Positions 28,749 through 37,899 are shown, counted from the stretch's first letter. The stretch: 56,626 nt of DNA from an uncultured Victivallales bacterium (GCA_903837355.1 CAILUI010000018.1:1-56626), one strand, 5' to 3'. The notes: generated from the sequence alone by a model not told the origin. Numbers and translations: made by a program.

Positions 28749-28984
28749 AGCTCCTCCCACACGTCCTTCCCCGCTTTCACAAGTGCCTGAAGCACTGTTA
28801 CTTGTCCCGCATACCTGCTGTCTCGATAACGTCCTATCCCGAACTTGGTTATTTCGAGATACTGATCGAAACTTGACAGGGTCGCTGTTCAGAACTTGGC
28901 AGGGTCGTTGGTGCGGAAGTGGCTGGAGCATGACCACCATCTACGGTAGACCCTGTGATAGTCGGCTTCTGGCGGGCGAAACCT

Positions 28985-29782
28985 ATGGATGAACACACCT
29001 ACCTCGAACGGATCGGGTACAGAGGGTCACGGGAGCCCTCCACCGAGACGTTGCGGCAGCTCCACCGGGCACACCTGCTCGCCGTTCCCTTTGAGAGTCT
29101 CGATATCCACCTGGGCCAGCCCATAGTGCTCTCCCTCCCGGCGTTCTACGAGAAGATCGTCGAGAGGCGGCGAGGTGGTTTCTGTTACGAGCTTAACGGA
29201 CTCTTTGGCTGGCTGCTTGGGCGGCTTGGCTTTGCCGTGACCCTGCTCTCAGCGCGAGTGTTTACCGCCGCTCAACCTGGGCCTGAGTTCGACCACCTTG
29301 TCCTGCTGATCGAGACGGGTGAGCGTCTGCTTGCGGACGTGGGATTCGGGGATTCGTTCCTGGAACCGCTTCGGCTCGATACCGAGGAGGTGAGTGTGCA
29401 GCATGGCAGCTCATATCGCCTCACGGGGTCAGGCCAAGAGAGGGTACTTCAGCGGCGGCAGGGCTCTGACTGGGAACCACGGTATGTCTTCTCCTTGACC
29501 CCTCGTCACCTCGCCGAATTCAGTGCCATGTGCCAGTACCACCAGACTTCCCCGGACTCCATCTTCAGGCGGATGTCGATCTGCTCGCTGGCGACAACGG
29601 GCGGACGCATTACGCTGTCGAATGACCGTCTGATCACCACGACCGGAGGTGTTCGCGAGGAACGGGTGGTGGCCGGTGACGATGAGTTCCGAGCGCTGCT
29701 GCAGGACCAATTCGGAATGGACCCACGGGGGTGGGCGCGACGTGATGGACGTCCGTGGTGCCATGGGCCACATGTGCATTGA
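28985..29782 (+). CDS. nat: Arylamine N-acetyltransferase
   Basis: 265 residues from ATG 28985 (a GTG at 28955 would add ten residues; neither has a strong ribosome site). The NAT cysteine-protease-like triad is intact: Cys67 in RRGGFCYELNG, His104 in EFDHLVLL and Asp118 in LADVGFGDSF. Other family blocks are HRAHLLAVPFESLDIHLG and the later PRYVFSLTPRHLAEFSAMCQYHQTSPDS, which precedes the interdomain region. It transfers acetyl from acetyl-CoA to arylamines or hydrazines in the cytoplasm; natural substrates in soil bacteria are often secondary-metabolite or xenobiotic amines. The length is normal (about 275). The next gene starts 87 bases downstream on the same strand. Confidence 0.9.
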   Translation: MDEHTYLERIGYRGSREPSTETLRQLHRAHLLAVPFESLDIHLGQPIVLSLPAFYEKIVERRRGGFCYELNGLFGWLLGRLGFAVTLLSARVFTAAQPGPEFDHLVLLIETGERLLADVGFGDSFLEPLRLDTEEVSVQHGSSYRLTGSGQERVLQRRQGSDWEPRYVFSLTPRHLAEFSAMCQYHQTSPDSIFRRMSICSLATTGGRITLSNDRLITTTGGVREERVVAGDDEFRALLQDQFGMDPRGWARRDGRPWCHGPHVH

Positions 29783-29869
29783 CGCAACGACCCGCGCCGC
29801 CGTCGACCCTGGTCTCAACTGCGCGCTCGCCGACGACGCTTGCAGGAATCAGCATGGAACGGGGGAACT

Positions 29870-31408
29870 ATGGATGAGCTCAAGATCGGGTGGGCGTCTC
29901 GCGATGTGTCGACGGATAAGCCCATCGACATTCCTGGGCAGTTCAACATCCGTGTCTCGCAGGGCGTGCTTGACCCGATAACGGTCAACGCCCTCGTGGT
30001 TGACAACGGCAGCGACATCGTCGTCTTTGTCTCAGCGGACTTCGTGTCGATCTCCCCCTACCTGCTTGCGGAGGTCCGTGAGAAGGTTGTCAAGCTCGTG
30101 CATGGCTTCCCCGTGGGCAAGATCCTGATGGGCTGCACGCACACCCACGAAGGTGCGAGTTACTACAAGAGCAGTTCGGCGATGTCCACGCCTGCCGAAG
30201 TTCCGCACGAAGGCGTTGAGATCGCCTCCAGCGACGAGTACCGCGAGTTCCTTTCCACTCAGGCCGCAGAGGCTGTCGCCGAGGCGTTCCGCACGCGCAG
30301 TCCGGGCGGAGTGGCCTACGGCTACGGCTACGCGGTCGTCGGGCACAGCCGCCGCGTCGTCTATCGCGATGACCTCTCGAAGCGTCCTGGCGTCGCGGGG
30401 CATTCGGGCATGATCGTGGCCGGGCATGCGGCGATGTACGGCAACACTGACGACGCGGGTTTCAGCCACTACGAGGCCGGTGCCGACCACTTCATCAACC
30501 TGCTCTATACCTTCGACAGGGACAATCATCTCACCGGCGCTCTGATCAACGTTCCGTGCCCCTCGCAGAATTCAGAAGGCGAATGGCGTCTCTCCGCCGA
30601 CTACTGGCATGACGTGCGTGTCGCCATCCGCAAGAAGCACGGGAACATCTTTCTGCTTCCCCAGTGCGCTGCCGCCGGAGACCTTGCGCCCCGCATCCTG
30701 CACTACAAGAAGGCGCAGGAACGGCGTTTCCGCCTCAAGTACGGTACGGACAACCCCGACCAGGTCGGCGAGCTCTTCGCGCGCAAAGACATCGCCGAGC
30801 GCATCGCTGGCGCGTTCGACGAAGTGCTGGACTGGGCGCAGAAGGACATCCGCACGGCGCTGCCGGTAGCGCATGTGGTCGAAACCGTTGACCTGAGCCG
30901 TCGTTTCATCACCGACGAGGAGCACGAGAGCGAGGTCAGGCAGCTTGCCGACCTGAACAAGGTCGAGTTTGCGCAGGAAGGCACGCCGACGGATCGGCTC
31001 ATCAGCAACTCCGTGCTCATCGCCCGGCGCAACCGCTGCCGCTGCATCTTGCAGCGCTACGAGGAGCAGAAGGCTCAGCCCAGACTCCCGATGGAGTTGC
31101 ACGTTATCCGCATCGGCGATGTCGCGTTCGCGTCCAACAGCTTTGAACTCTACATGGATTACATGCACCGCATCCAGGCGCGCAGTCCCTTCAGCCAGAC
31201 CTTCATTGTGCAGCTTGCCGGGACGCCGACCGCCTGCGACGGGTATGTCGCGACCGAGCGCGCCACCTGGGGCAAGGGCTACAGCGCCAGTCTCTACTGC
31301 AATCAGGTCTCGCCCGAGGGCGGACAGGAACTCGTGGAGGAAACCGTCAGAATCCTGAAGGCGATTCACACCCGTCCCATGGAAGACTCAGAGACTGTAG
31401 CGGTTTAG
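29870..31408 (+). CDS. Cytoplasmic neutral ceramidase-like metallohydrolase
   Basis: 512 residues; ATG 29870 has GGGGGA just upstream. It resembles the N-terminal catalytic domain of neutral/alkaline ceramidases: DVSTDKPIDIPGQF opening, VSADFVSISPYLL, the zinc-type CTHTHEGASYY (compare ATHTHSGP), then FLLPQCAAAGDLAPR and a late CDGYVATERATWG block. Ceramidases hydrolyse N-acyl sphingosine, but bacterial relatives lacking a signal peptide and the C-terminal beta-sandwich, like this one, are common in glycan-degrading phyla and their substrates are unknown. Here an amidase or carbohydrate-related hydrolase is equally possible. Its last codons enter an inverted repeat (31407-31491). It is followed on the same strand by a URO-D-like gene. 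Confidence 0.75.
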   Translation: MDELKIGWASRDVSTDKPIDIPGQFNIRVSQGVLDPITVNALVVDNGSDIVVFVSADFVSISPYLLAEVREKVVKLVHGFPVGKILMGCTHTHEGASYYKSSSAMSTPAEVPHEGVEIASSDEYREFLSTQAAEAVAEAFRTRSPGGVAYGYGYAVVGHSRRVVYRDDLSKRPGVAGHSGMIVAGHAAMYGNTDDAGFSHYEAGADHFINLLYTFDRDNHLTGALINVPCPSQNSEGEWRLSADYWHDVRVAIRKKHGNIFLLPQCAAAGDLAPRILHYKKAQERRFRLKYGTDNPDQVGELFARKDIAERIAGAFDEVLDWAQKDIRTALPVAHVVETVDLSRRFITDEEHESEVRQLADLNKVEFAQEGTPTDRLISNSVLIARRNRCRCILQRYEEQKAQPRLPMELHVIRIGDVAFASNSFELYMDYMHRIQARSPFSQTFIVQLAGTPTACDGYVATERATWGKGYSASLYCNQVSPEGGQELVEETVRILKAIHTRPMEDSETVAV

Positions 31409-31491
31409 GCTGTAGGCGATTAGGTTACAGCACCGGACCCGAGTCCGGAAACGCAGAATGTCCCGAAGTAGGACCTAACAGTCTACAGCCT
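31407..31491. repeat. Imperfect inverted repeat (AGGCTGTAG...TTAGGT)
   Basis: The arms 31407-31430 and 31468-31491 share AGGCTGTAG, four variable bases, then TTAGGT, in opposite orientations. It starts at the stop codon of the ceramidase-like gene and occupies most of the gap to the URO-D-like gene. It looks like a short interspersed palindromic element; it could also act as a weak transcription-end structure. Confidence 0.55.
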
Positions 31492-31565
31492 GAGTGCCTA
31501 ACAGCCTTGGCGTCCTGTGGGACGCCTGTGAAGGCGATTCACTCGGCAGAGGGTGAGGCCAAACT

Positions 31566-32813
31566 ATGACACCACGCGAACGCTTTCTGGGAACACTGAA
31601 TTTCGACCGGTCCATCGACCGCCTGCCCATGGTCGAATGGGCGGCGTGGTGGGACCTGACCGTGGACCGCTGGAAGCAGGAGGGGTTGCCCAAAGACATC
31701 GGCTGGGACGCGTCCCTGGAGTACTTCGGCCTGGACAAGCTGGTCTGCATCGGCATGGCCGGCGGGCCATCGGCCGACTGTCCGCAGACAGTCTCACGCA
31801 CGGTGACGGATGAGGCGTCCTATGCGGCCCTCAGGCCGTACCTCTACGCCGACTCGACGATTGCGGCCGCGATCGGGCACGCCACCGCGCTGCAGGACCG
31901 GCATGACCGGGGTGAGATCATCATCAGGCTCTGGCTGGATGGCTTCTTCTGGTTTCCCCGGGGCCTGCTGGGGATCGACCGGCACCTCTTCGCTTTCTAC
32001 GACCAACCGGAGTTGCTGCACCGTATCAACAATGATCTGGCCGAGTTCACGATTCGGGCTGTCGAGGCGCTCTTTCCCGTCCTGCGACCGGACATGGTCG
32101 GCTTTGCCGAGGACATGTCCTACAACCACGGTCCCATGCTGTCCCGCGAGCTGTTTGGCGAGTTTCTGTCACCCTACTACCAGCGGGTCATCCCAACGAT
32201 CAAGAAGTACGGTGTGAAGGTCTTGGTAGACACCGACGGCGATGTCACCGCGATGATCCCATGGCTCAGCGAGTGCGGCCTGGAGGGCGTCTATCCCTTG
32301 GAGCGGCAGGCCGGAGTGGACATCGCCAGGATTCGGCGTGAGTACCCGACCTTCCTGATGCTGGGTGGGTATGACAAGATGGTGATGTCAAAGGGCGAAG
32401 CGGCGATGCGTTCGGAGTTCGAGCGACTGCTGCCGGTGATGAGGTCAGGCGGCTACGTGCCGTCGGTCGATCACCAGACCCCGCCGGAAGTTTCGCTGGA
32501 GAACTACCGGATCTACGCGGAGCTGTTCCGGGAGTACTGCGGCAAGGCCGCCGCAGGGCAGACGGCGGTGGTGGGCGTGGGCGCGGTCGCGGGGAGCGAC
32601 CTCGGGGAGCAGCCTCTGGCGCAGGTCATGCTGGCGCATGGCCTCAAGGCGCACGACCTGGTTGCCATCTCGACCGAGCAGATCACTCACAAGATGGTGT
32701 CGCGGGCGTGTAAGGGAAGACGGCTGACCGCCAAGGTGCAGGCCAAGGTCCGCAATGCCCTGGCCAAGGCCGCGGGCAAGGAGTACTCCCTCGCGGAGCT
32801 ATTTACCTACTGA
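31566..32813 (+). CDS. URO-D superfamily protein (uroporphyrinogen decarboxylase-like)
   Basis: 415 residues; GAGG eight bases before the ATG. It opens MTPRERFLGTLNFDRSIDRL, the classic URO-D/MtaA/CmuA start, and continues with a TIM-barrel layout: PDMVGFAEDMSYNHGPMLSRE, YGVKVLVDTDGDVTAMIPWL, FLMLGGYDKMVMSKGEAA and RSGGYVPSVDHQTPPEVS. The late GGYVPSVDH-TPP motif is typical of the non-haem paralogues that co-occur with glycan and aromatic catabolism. The positions expected to be the HemE substrate-binding Arg cluster are not preserved, so a role in haem synthesis is unlikely. Methyl transfer or decarboxylation of another substrate is possible. Probably cotranscribed with the upstream ceramidase-like gene. 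Confidence 0.82.
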   Translation: MTPRERFLGTLNFDRSIDRLPMVEWAAWWDLTVDRWKQEGLPKDIGWDASLEYFGLDKLVCIGMAGGPSADCPQTVSRTVTDEASYAALRPYLYADSTIAAAIGHATALQDRHDRGEIIIRLWLDGFFWFPRGLLGIDRHLFAFYDQPELLHRINNDLAEFTIRAVEALFPVLRPDMVGFAEDMSYNHGPMLSRELFGEFLSPYYQRVIPTIKKYGVKVLVDTDGDVTAMIPWLSECGLEGVYPLERQAGVDIARIRREYPTFLMLGGYDKMVMSKGEAAMRSEFERLLPVMRSGGYVPSVDHQTPPEVSLENYRIYAELFREYCGKAAAGQTAVVGVGAVAGSDLGEQPLAQVMLAHGLKAHDLVAISTEQITHKMVSRACKGRRLTAKVQAKVRNALAKAAGKEYSLAELFTY

Positions 32814-32857
32814 TCGCAGGGCCCGTAGGCGGCCGGATTCGGAACCGCTGTCCCCGT

Positions 32858-33832
32858 TCAGCGAAAGCCGCGCAGGAACCGGTTGTAGAAGTCGAGTACG
32901 GACCCCGTGAAGGAGGTCTTGTCCTCCTCGGGCAAGGCATGCTTCGGCGTGTGCACCCAGCTCTCGACCACATATTCGTCCGGGGTGCCGCCGACCGCCG
33001 CGTAGGTGTTCCCCTGGCTCATCACTCCGATGTACCACGTCAGGTCATCCGCCAGCTTCATCTCTGCCAGTTTCGGGTAGTTCGCGGCCCAGTAGATGAG
33101 GCTGAAGCGGATCCCCTGGGAGCGGCAGAAGTCCTCGAGTTGCTTCACTTCGACCCAGGAGCCGCCATAGGTAGTGTTCATGCTCTGCCAGTCCACATCA
33201 AGCCGGAAGAAGTCGAGTCCGCGCACTCCGAGCCGGCTGCATTCCGCATTCAGCCGGGTCACGAAGGCCTCCAGTTCAGCACGCGTGAGCACCGGGTAGG
33301 GCTCGATATCGCCGACCGTCACGTCGGGGTACTTACGGCGCAGCTTCTGGATGTACGCGGCCGTCTCCTCGATCGCGTAGGCATCCGGCTTGCAGAGGAT
33401 GTGTTTGGTGGCGTAGAAGGGCTCGTCGAAGGCGTAGCGGTCCACCTTGGCACCGAGCGCCGCAAACCGCTGCAGGTGGTCCTCCAGCATCTTGAAGCTG
33501 ATCTCCGCCGTCGGGTATTCCTTCTTGATGACCTGGACCTCAAAGGCGAACTTCAGCTTGTACTCCCGGATCTTGGCGAACAACCGGCGGATCTCGTCGT
33601 CGCTGAAGTGCAGGTTCAGCAGGATCGGCCAGTAGCCGATGCCGTCGATGATCTCCCGGGTTCGGGACCAGCCGGCGTCCTGGTTGATGAGTTCGCGCAG
33701 CGGCCCGCCGTTGTCCGGCCACGGTGACGGCATCATCCAGTACTCAGGCCGCGGCGTCTTGCCGGCGGCGACCTGCGAAAGGGCTACGGCCGGCAGGAGT
33801 GACAGGATCACGATGGGTAGGATGTGCTTCAT
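32858..33832 (-). CDS. Secreted barrel-like protein of unknown function
   Basis: 324 residues from ATG 33832, where a signal peptide starts (MKHILPIVILSLLPAVALSQ); the longer open frame upstream is Arg/Pro-rich and unconserved. The mature protein has an alternating beta/alpha pattern suggestive of a TIM barrel (GYWPILLNLHFSDDEIRRLF, YKLKFAFEVQVIKKEYPT, DRYAFDEPFYATKH, VGDIEPYPVLTRAELEAF, GLDFFRLDVDWQSM, IRFSLIYWAANYPK). Acidic residues at strand ends (DEP, DIEP, DVD) resemble glycosidase active sites, but I cannot name the family. It is divergent from the GxGYxYP gene, with about 295 bases between the starts. A secreted glycan-acting enzyme is the likely guess. Confidence 0.65.
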   Translation of the reverse strand: MKHILPIVILSLLPAVALSQVAAGKTPRPEYWMMPSPWPDNGGPLRELINQDAGWSRTREIIDGIGYWPILLNLHFSDDEIRRLFAKIREYKLKFAFEVQVIKKEYPTAEISFKMLEDHLQRFAALGAKVDRYAFDEPFYATKHILCKPDAYAIEETAAYIQKLRRKYPDVTVGDIEPYPVLTRAELEAFVTRLNAECSRLGVRGLDFFRLDVDWQSMNTTYGGSWVEVKQLEDFCRSQGIRFSLIYWAANYPKLAEMKLADDLTWYIGVMSQGNTYAAVGGTPDEYVVESWVHTPKHALPEEDKTSFTGSVLDFYNRFLRGFR

Positions 33833-34127
33833 GGTTGGCAACGCGCCTCGGCGGGTTGGCGTTAAGCGTACCGCCCGGTCGGCGGCAACGCAAGCTCGGC
33901 GACCCTTCCATCGGCGGCGTGTTCGTATAAGCGCCATCGGGCGGCGGCGGCAGGAGCGGGTGTTACTGCCGCATGGACGAGGTGGTCCGCCCGCACCTGG
34001 CCCCATGGCAGCCTTACACCTATGGTAGAGGGGACGGCCCACGCTGGCGGCGGTGGCGAGGCGTGGTTGCCCTATCGGGTGGTGCACGGATGGCAAAGGC
34101 GGCGAATGCCGATGGGCGGTGACGACG

Positions 34128-36635
34128 ATGCAAGGGAATTTCATCGGAAGGCTGGGCGGCGCGCTCGCGCTGCCAGGACTCCTGATCCTGGGTGCTGCCG
34201 CGTCGCCTGCTGACGCCGGGGAGGTACCGACCATGATCTATGTCTACGCACTGGAGCACCAGCCCAGCAACGCCGCCGACTACGACGAGGTCATGGCGCT
34301 CGTCTCCATGCAGGGGATCATCAACCGCGAACAGCCCATCCTGTATGTGAACAACGATGGCTACGGCCGGCCGCAGTATTGGCTGGACATCATGTCCCGG
34401 GACGGCCGCTGGCTGCAGGGCCGGGAACGGCAGACTATTGCCGGCCTGGACGCCGTGTACCGCCTTGCCGCCGGCACGCTCAAGGGGGCGGTCATCTGGG
34501 ACCCGGACGTACCGGCGAGCCTCAATGTGGCCACCACCATCGCCGGGGTGGAGGATGCCGTCGTCCTGAGCCCGGACCTCGCCAAGGTCTACGTGGAGAA
34601 GTGGAACCTTCCCGTCATCAGAGATTTACGGGGGATGTTCACAGGCCGGGAGACGGGCAGTAAGAAGAACGACGCCTACCGCTGGGCGATCCGCGAGTAC
34701 ATCGAGACGGGGAAATGCTCGCCGCACTTCGTCTGCCTCTATACGGACTCGTTCTACGATCGCGCGCCCGGTCAGATCGCGTACCTGATTGTCCGCGACT
34801 GGGCGGTGAAGAACCGAGCCTTCACCTACGATCTCTCGCCGTGGGGAGACGAGGTCCCGGGTGACGACCCAGAGCAGCCGCTGGGGACCGACCTGGCCAC
34901 CTACAAACTGCTGCTGGCTGCTACCCTGCAGCAGTCTGCCGGGAAGCAGATGACGGAGGTCGCCGGGTTCTTCAACTTCCAGAAGTACAGCAACATGCCC
35001 GGCCATCCCAGCAAGCACGATCCGGTGCCGACGGAGTGGGAGACCGTCTACCTGATCTCGCCCTACAACTGCTACCAGAACACCGCCACGGAGTTCTGCT
35101 ATAACCAGTCCTTCCACTGCCATGCACCGCTGAAGCGGCTGCAGCAGGCGCGGCCGGCGGCGCGAAGCAAGGTCGAGAACATGTCCTACATCGCGATCCT
35201 GATGGCCGACTACGACTCGGCCTTTCCGCTCTACCATTTCTGCCCCAAGAACTGGGACGACGCGGCCCGCGGTGAATTGCCCTTGGCCTGGGGCATCAAC
35301 CCCAATCTCATCGAGGCTTACCCCGATCTCATTTCGTACTTCTATGAGACGGCCAGCGCCAAAGACAACTTCGTGGCCGACGCCAGCGCGGCTGGGTACA
35401 TGAACCCCAACCGCATTCAGGAGCAGTACCTGCCGCTCTTCGTTCGGCACAACCGCCGGTTCTACAAGCAGACCGACATGACCATCTCCGGCATGGTCCT
35501 GGATTGGGACCAGCCCAGCGCAGCGGTGAAGGACGCCTTCGCCAGGTTCTCCCCGGATGGGTATGCGACCATTGTCGCGGATCTGCACGGCGGCCCCGGG
35601 AAGCCGCCGCGGCCGCAGGTGTGGAAGGGGATGCCGGTGGTGAACCTCCTCGGTGCCGACCCCAACTCCGCGGAGTACACGGCGGGCGAGATCTACCGCG
35701 CCGTCAAGGGCCGTCAGCGGGACGAGCCTGGTTTCTACGACTTCCGCTGTGTCTGGGTCACGCCGACGCAGGTGAAGGCAGCGATCGACCTTTTCGCGAA
35801 ACAGCACCCCGAGGAGCCTTTCAAGGTCGTGGACATCTACACCTTCTTCGATCTGTTCAAGCAGCACCACGAGCGCTGGGTAGCCGAGCACAAAGTGATC
35901 GTCAGTCTACCCACCTCGGTGGCGTACATCGAGGGGCATCGTTCGCCCATCGAGGCGCGGCTCACGATCCAGAACGTCACGCCGCGAAAGGTGAAGGCTG
36001 CCGTCACCGTCACCGGGCTCAGCGACGCCGTGGTTTCCCCGGCACGGGCGACGCTGCCTCCTGGAGAGGAGGTCGAGATCGCGATCTCCGGGAATGCGGT
36101 CGCGAACCGGGTCACCGTGGAGGTCAGTGGTCCGTTCGGCCTGCGGCGTTCGGAGATGGACCTCAGGTGTGTGGCAGCGCCAGAGGTCCTCGGGACGCTG
36201 CCGGCGGGGGTCACGCTGCAGTCCGTGAGTGATCTCGGGGTGGACGCCCTGCCGCACACGACCGGTGCCCAGTTCGTCACCCCGGATGGCTCGATCGCGT
36301 GGCGGGCGGAAGCTGGCGTCACGGCGCCCGGGTACCTGGCCTATGGCCCGTACCTTCCTCTGCGGGCTGGCCGTTACCTGGCGGCGTTCAGGATTCGGCG
36401 CACCGGCGAGGGCACGGGCGAGGTGGCGCAGGTTGACATCTGCGTCAGTGGTCGCCCCCTCGCTGCCGCCTCCCGGCTGGTAGCGGCGGCTGAGTTGCCC
36501 CTCGGCGAGTACCGGTCCGTTCTGCTGCTTTTCGACTATGACTACCCCGGCGGGGTCTACGAGTCGCGCGTGCAGTGGCTGGGCAAGGTATCCCTGGACG
36601 TTGATCGGGTCATGCTCTGGAGGCTGGTGGACTGA
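34128..36635 (+). CDS. Secreted GxGYxYP-family putative glycoside hydrolase
   Basis: 835 residues from ATG 34128, with a signal peptide to about residue 28 (GALALPGLLILGAAASPADA). Early motifs VMALVSMQGIINREQPILYV and PQYWLDIMSRDGRW are characteristic of the GxGYxYP family N-terminal domain. The signature region appears as ADASAAGYMNPNRI (about 420-435), where GYMNP replaces the eponymous GxGYxYP. Next come GFYDFRCVWVTPTQ and a beta-rich C-terminal half (about 610-835) made of two beta-sandwich domains. The family is predicted to cleave glycans outside the cell, and no member activity is firmly known to me. The ribosome site is weak. A 47-residue open frame and structured repeats follow. Confidence 0.8.
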   Translation: MQGNFIGRLGGALALPGLLILGAAASPADAGEVPTMIYVYALEHQPSNAADYDEVMALVSMQGIINREQPILYVNNDGYGRPQYWLDIMSRDGRWLQGRERQTIAGLDAVYRLAAGTLKGAVIWDPDVPASLNVATTIAGVEDAVVLSPDLAKVYVEKWNLPVIRDLRGMFTGRETGSKKNDAYRWAIREYIETGKCSPHFVCLYTDSFYDRAPGQIAYLIVRDWAVKNRAFTYDLSPWGDEVPGDDPEQPLGTDLATYKLLLAATLQQSAGKQMTEVAGFFNFQKYSNMPGHPSKHDPVPTEWETVYLISPYNCYQNTATEFCYNQSFHCHAPLKRLQQARPAARSKVENMSYIAILMADYDSAFPLYHFCPKNWDDAARGELPLAWGINPNLIEAYPDLISYFYETASAKDNFVADASAAGYMNPNRIQEQYLPLFVRHNRRFYKQTDMTISGMVLDWDQPSAAVKDAFARFSPDGYATIVADLHGGPGKPPRPQVWKGMPVVNLLGADPNSAEYTAGEIYRAVKGRQRDEPGFYDFRCVWVTPTQVKAAIDLFAKQHPEEPFKVVDIYTFFDLFKQHHERWVAEHKVIVSLPTSVAYIEGHRSPIEARLTIQNVTPRKVKAAVTVTGLSDAVVSPARATLPPGEEVEIAISGNAVANRVTVEVSGPFGLRRSEMDLRCVAAPEVLGTLPAGVTLQSVSDLGVDALPHTTGAQFVTPDGSIAWRAEAGVTAPGYLAYGPYLPLRAGRYLAAFRIRRTGEGTGEVAQVDICVSGRPLAAASRLVAAAELPLGEYRSVLLLFDYDYPGGVYESRVQWLGKVSLDVDRVMLWRLVD

Positions 36636-36658
36636 GCGTCCGGAACACGGAGTCGCCC

Positions 36659-36802
36659 ATGAGAGCCGTGCTGACCGCGAAGGAAGCGATCCGGGAGATG
36701 AGGGACGGCGGCTATGGATTCCACGAACTGTGGCAGAATCTGCCGGCATGGATCGATGGGCTGCAGGTCGACGGACTGCCGAACCCCAAGACCGCGGAGT
36801 AG
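36659..36802 (+). CDS. Small ORF, 47 residues, unknown
   Basis: ATG 36659 to TAG 36802. The protein starts MRAVLTAKEAIREMRDGG and contains YGFHELWQNLPAWIDGL; it is balanced in composition, unlike the Arg/Ser/Pro-rich false frames around it. It is predicted to be mostly two amphipathic helices with no membrane segment. It begins 23 bases after the GxGYxYP stop, so it could be read from the same message. No strong ribosome site is seen. I do not recognise it. It could be a genuine microprotein or the start of a gene cut off by the adjacent repeats. Confidence 0.35.
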   Translation: MRAVLTAKEAIREMRDGGYGFHELWQNLPAWIDGLQVDGLPNPKTAE

Positions 36803-36831
36803 AGCCGGCGCGAGCGCCGCCGGCTCGGGAC

Positions 36832-37220
36832 GGGACCGGCTCACCGCCTGCAAGCAGGTCCTGCTGGACAGCAGGATTCGCCCTCCAGGGGAGAGGGAAC
36901 GAACCGCCGGGGGCGCTGGAGGGCGAAGCGTCGGCTGAGCCGAGGCCGCGCGTGCGCGGCCGTTTCGGGATGGGACCGGCTCACCGCCTGCAAGCAGGTC
37001 CTGCTGGACAGCAGGATTCGCCCTCCAGGGGAGAGGGAACGAACCGCCGGAGGCGCTGGAGGGCGAAGCGTCGGCTGAGCCGAGGCCGCGCGTGCGCGGC
37101 CGTTTCGGGATGGGACCGGCTCACCGCCTGCACGCAGGTCCTGCTGGACAGCAGGATTCGCCCTCCAGGGGAGAGGGAACGAACCGCCGGGGGCGCTGGA
37201 GGGCGAAGCGTCGGCTGAGC
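36832..37220. repeat. Three tandem 140-bp structured repeats
   Basis: Units start at 36832, 36972 and 37112 with an exact 140-base period; the third is cut short at about 37220. The copies differ at only a few positions (for example AAGCAGG to ACGCAGG; GGGGGCG to GGAGGCG). Each unit can form several hairpins: CCTGC-AA-GCAGG, TCCTGCT-GGAC-AGCAGGA, CGCCCTCCAG paired with CTGGAGGGCG, and GGCCGCGC-GT-GCGCGGCC. There are no spacers and no cas genes, so it is not CRISPR. No long frame is maintained with a start. It fills most of the gap before the next gene. Confidence 0.9.
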
Positions 37221-37338
37221 CGCCGGTCTTGACGTTTGGCTCCTGAGGTTGTCTAGTCTGATCAGTGCGGGCTGGGCCAGCTATCCATGGCCCGTGGCCT
37301 CACGACACACTCTTCAGCCAAGATCGGAGTGAGGACCC

Positions 37339-37866
37339 ATGAAGTCTAAGGCGACCATGATCTGCTCGGCGGTAGCGGCCGTAGTGCTCTCGTTCGGGGC
37401 CGTTTCGGCGGGGGCCGCCGAGACCCTGGGCGATGTCCTGCGTGAATCCGGCTGGGACCGACTGATCGGGACCTGGGTTGGCGATAACGGCAGAGGGGGC
37501 GAGATCAGGGTTACCTACGCCTGGAGGTTCAAGGACAGAGTCGCGGAGATCAGCAGCCGGGATGGCGAGTATGAGACGGTGGCGCTCGTCGGCTACGCCC
37601 CGGGAGCCGGGAAGGTCACCAACCTGTTGGTGGACAACCAGGGCGGCAGCGGGCAAGGGGAATGGCGACTCGAGGGCGACCAGGCGATTCTGGAGACGGC
37701 CTTCGTCAACGGCGATGGCCAGGAGAGCCGGCTGCGAGTGCGGCAGCGGCTCGAGGGTAACGACGCGCTGACGGTGACCATCGATCTGCGGGAACCGGTG
37801 ACCTACAGGATGACGCGGGTGAAGCCGGCAGACCCCGCCACGCCGAACGCTGGCGGTGGCAAGTAG
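37339..37866 (+). CDS. Small secreted lipocalin-like protein
   Basis: 175 residues; GAGG just upstream of the ATG. Signal peptide about 1-27 (AAVVLSFGAVSAGAAE). The mature part (VLRESGWDRLIGTWVGDNG, then alternating strands VTYAWRFKDRVAEISS, ETVALVGYAPGAGKVTNLLV, EWRLEGDQAILETAF, ALTVTIDLREPVTYRMTRVK) resembles small single-domain beta-barrels of the DUF1579/lipocalin-like type that are frequent in planctomycete-like genomes. Such proteins may bind lipids or small hydrophobic ligands; no function is known. The C-terminus is a short disordered tail. It follows the tandem-repeat array and precedes the zinc-ribbon protein by 33 bases, so the two may be cotranscribed. Confidence 0.7.
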   Translation: MKSKATMICSAVAAVVLSFGAVSAGAAETLGDVLRESGWDRLIGTWVGDNGRGGEIRVTYAWRFKDRVAEISSRDGEYETVALVGYAPGAGKVTNLLVDNQGGSGQGEWRLEGDQAILETAFVNGDGQESRLRVRQRLEGNDALTVTIDLREPVTYRMTRVKPADPATPNAGGGK

Positions 37867-37899
37867 TCGCGGCCGAACGCGGCGCCGGGTGGGCGAGTC

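Noticed and set aside
36832..37220. CRISPR array.
   Set aside because: The units abut directly at a 140-base period with no variable spacers, and no cas gene is present. It is a tandem repeat.
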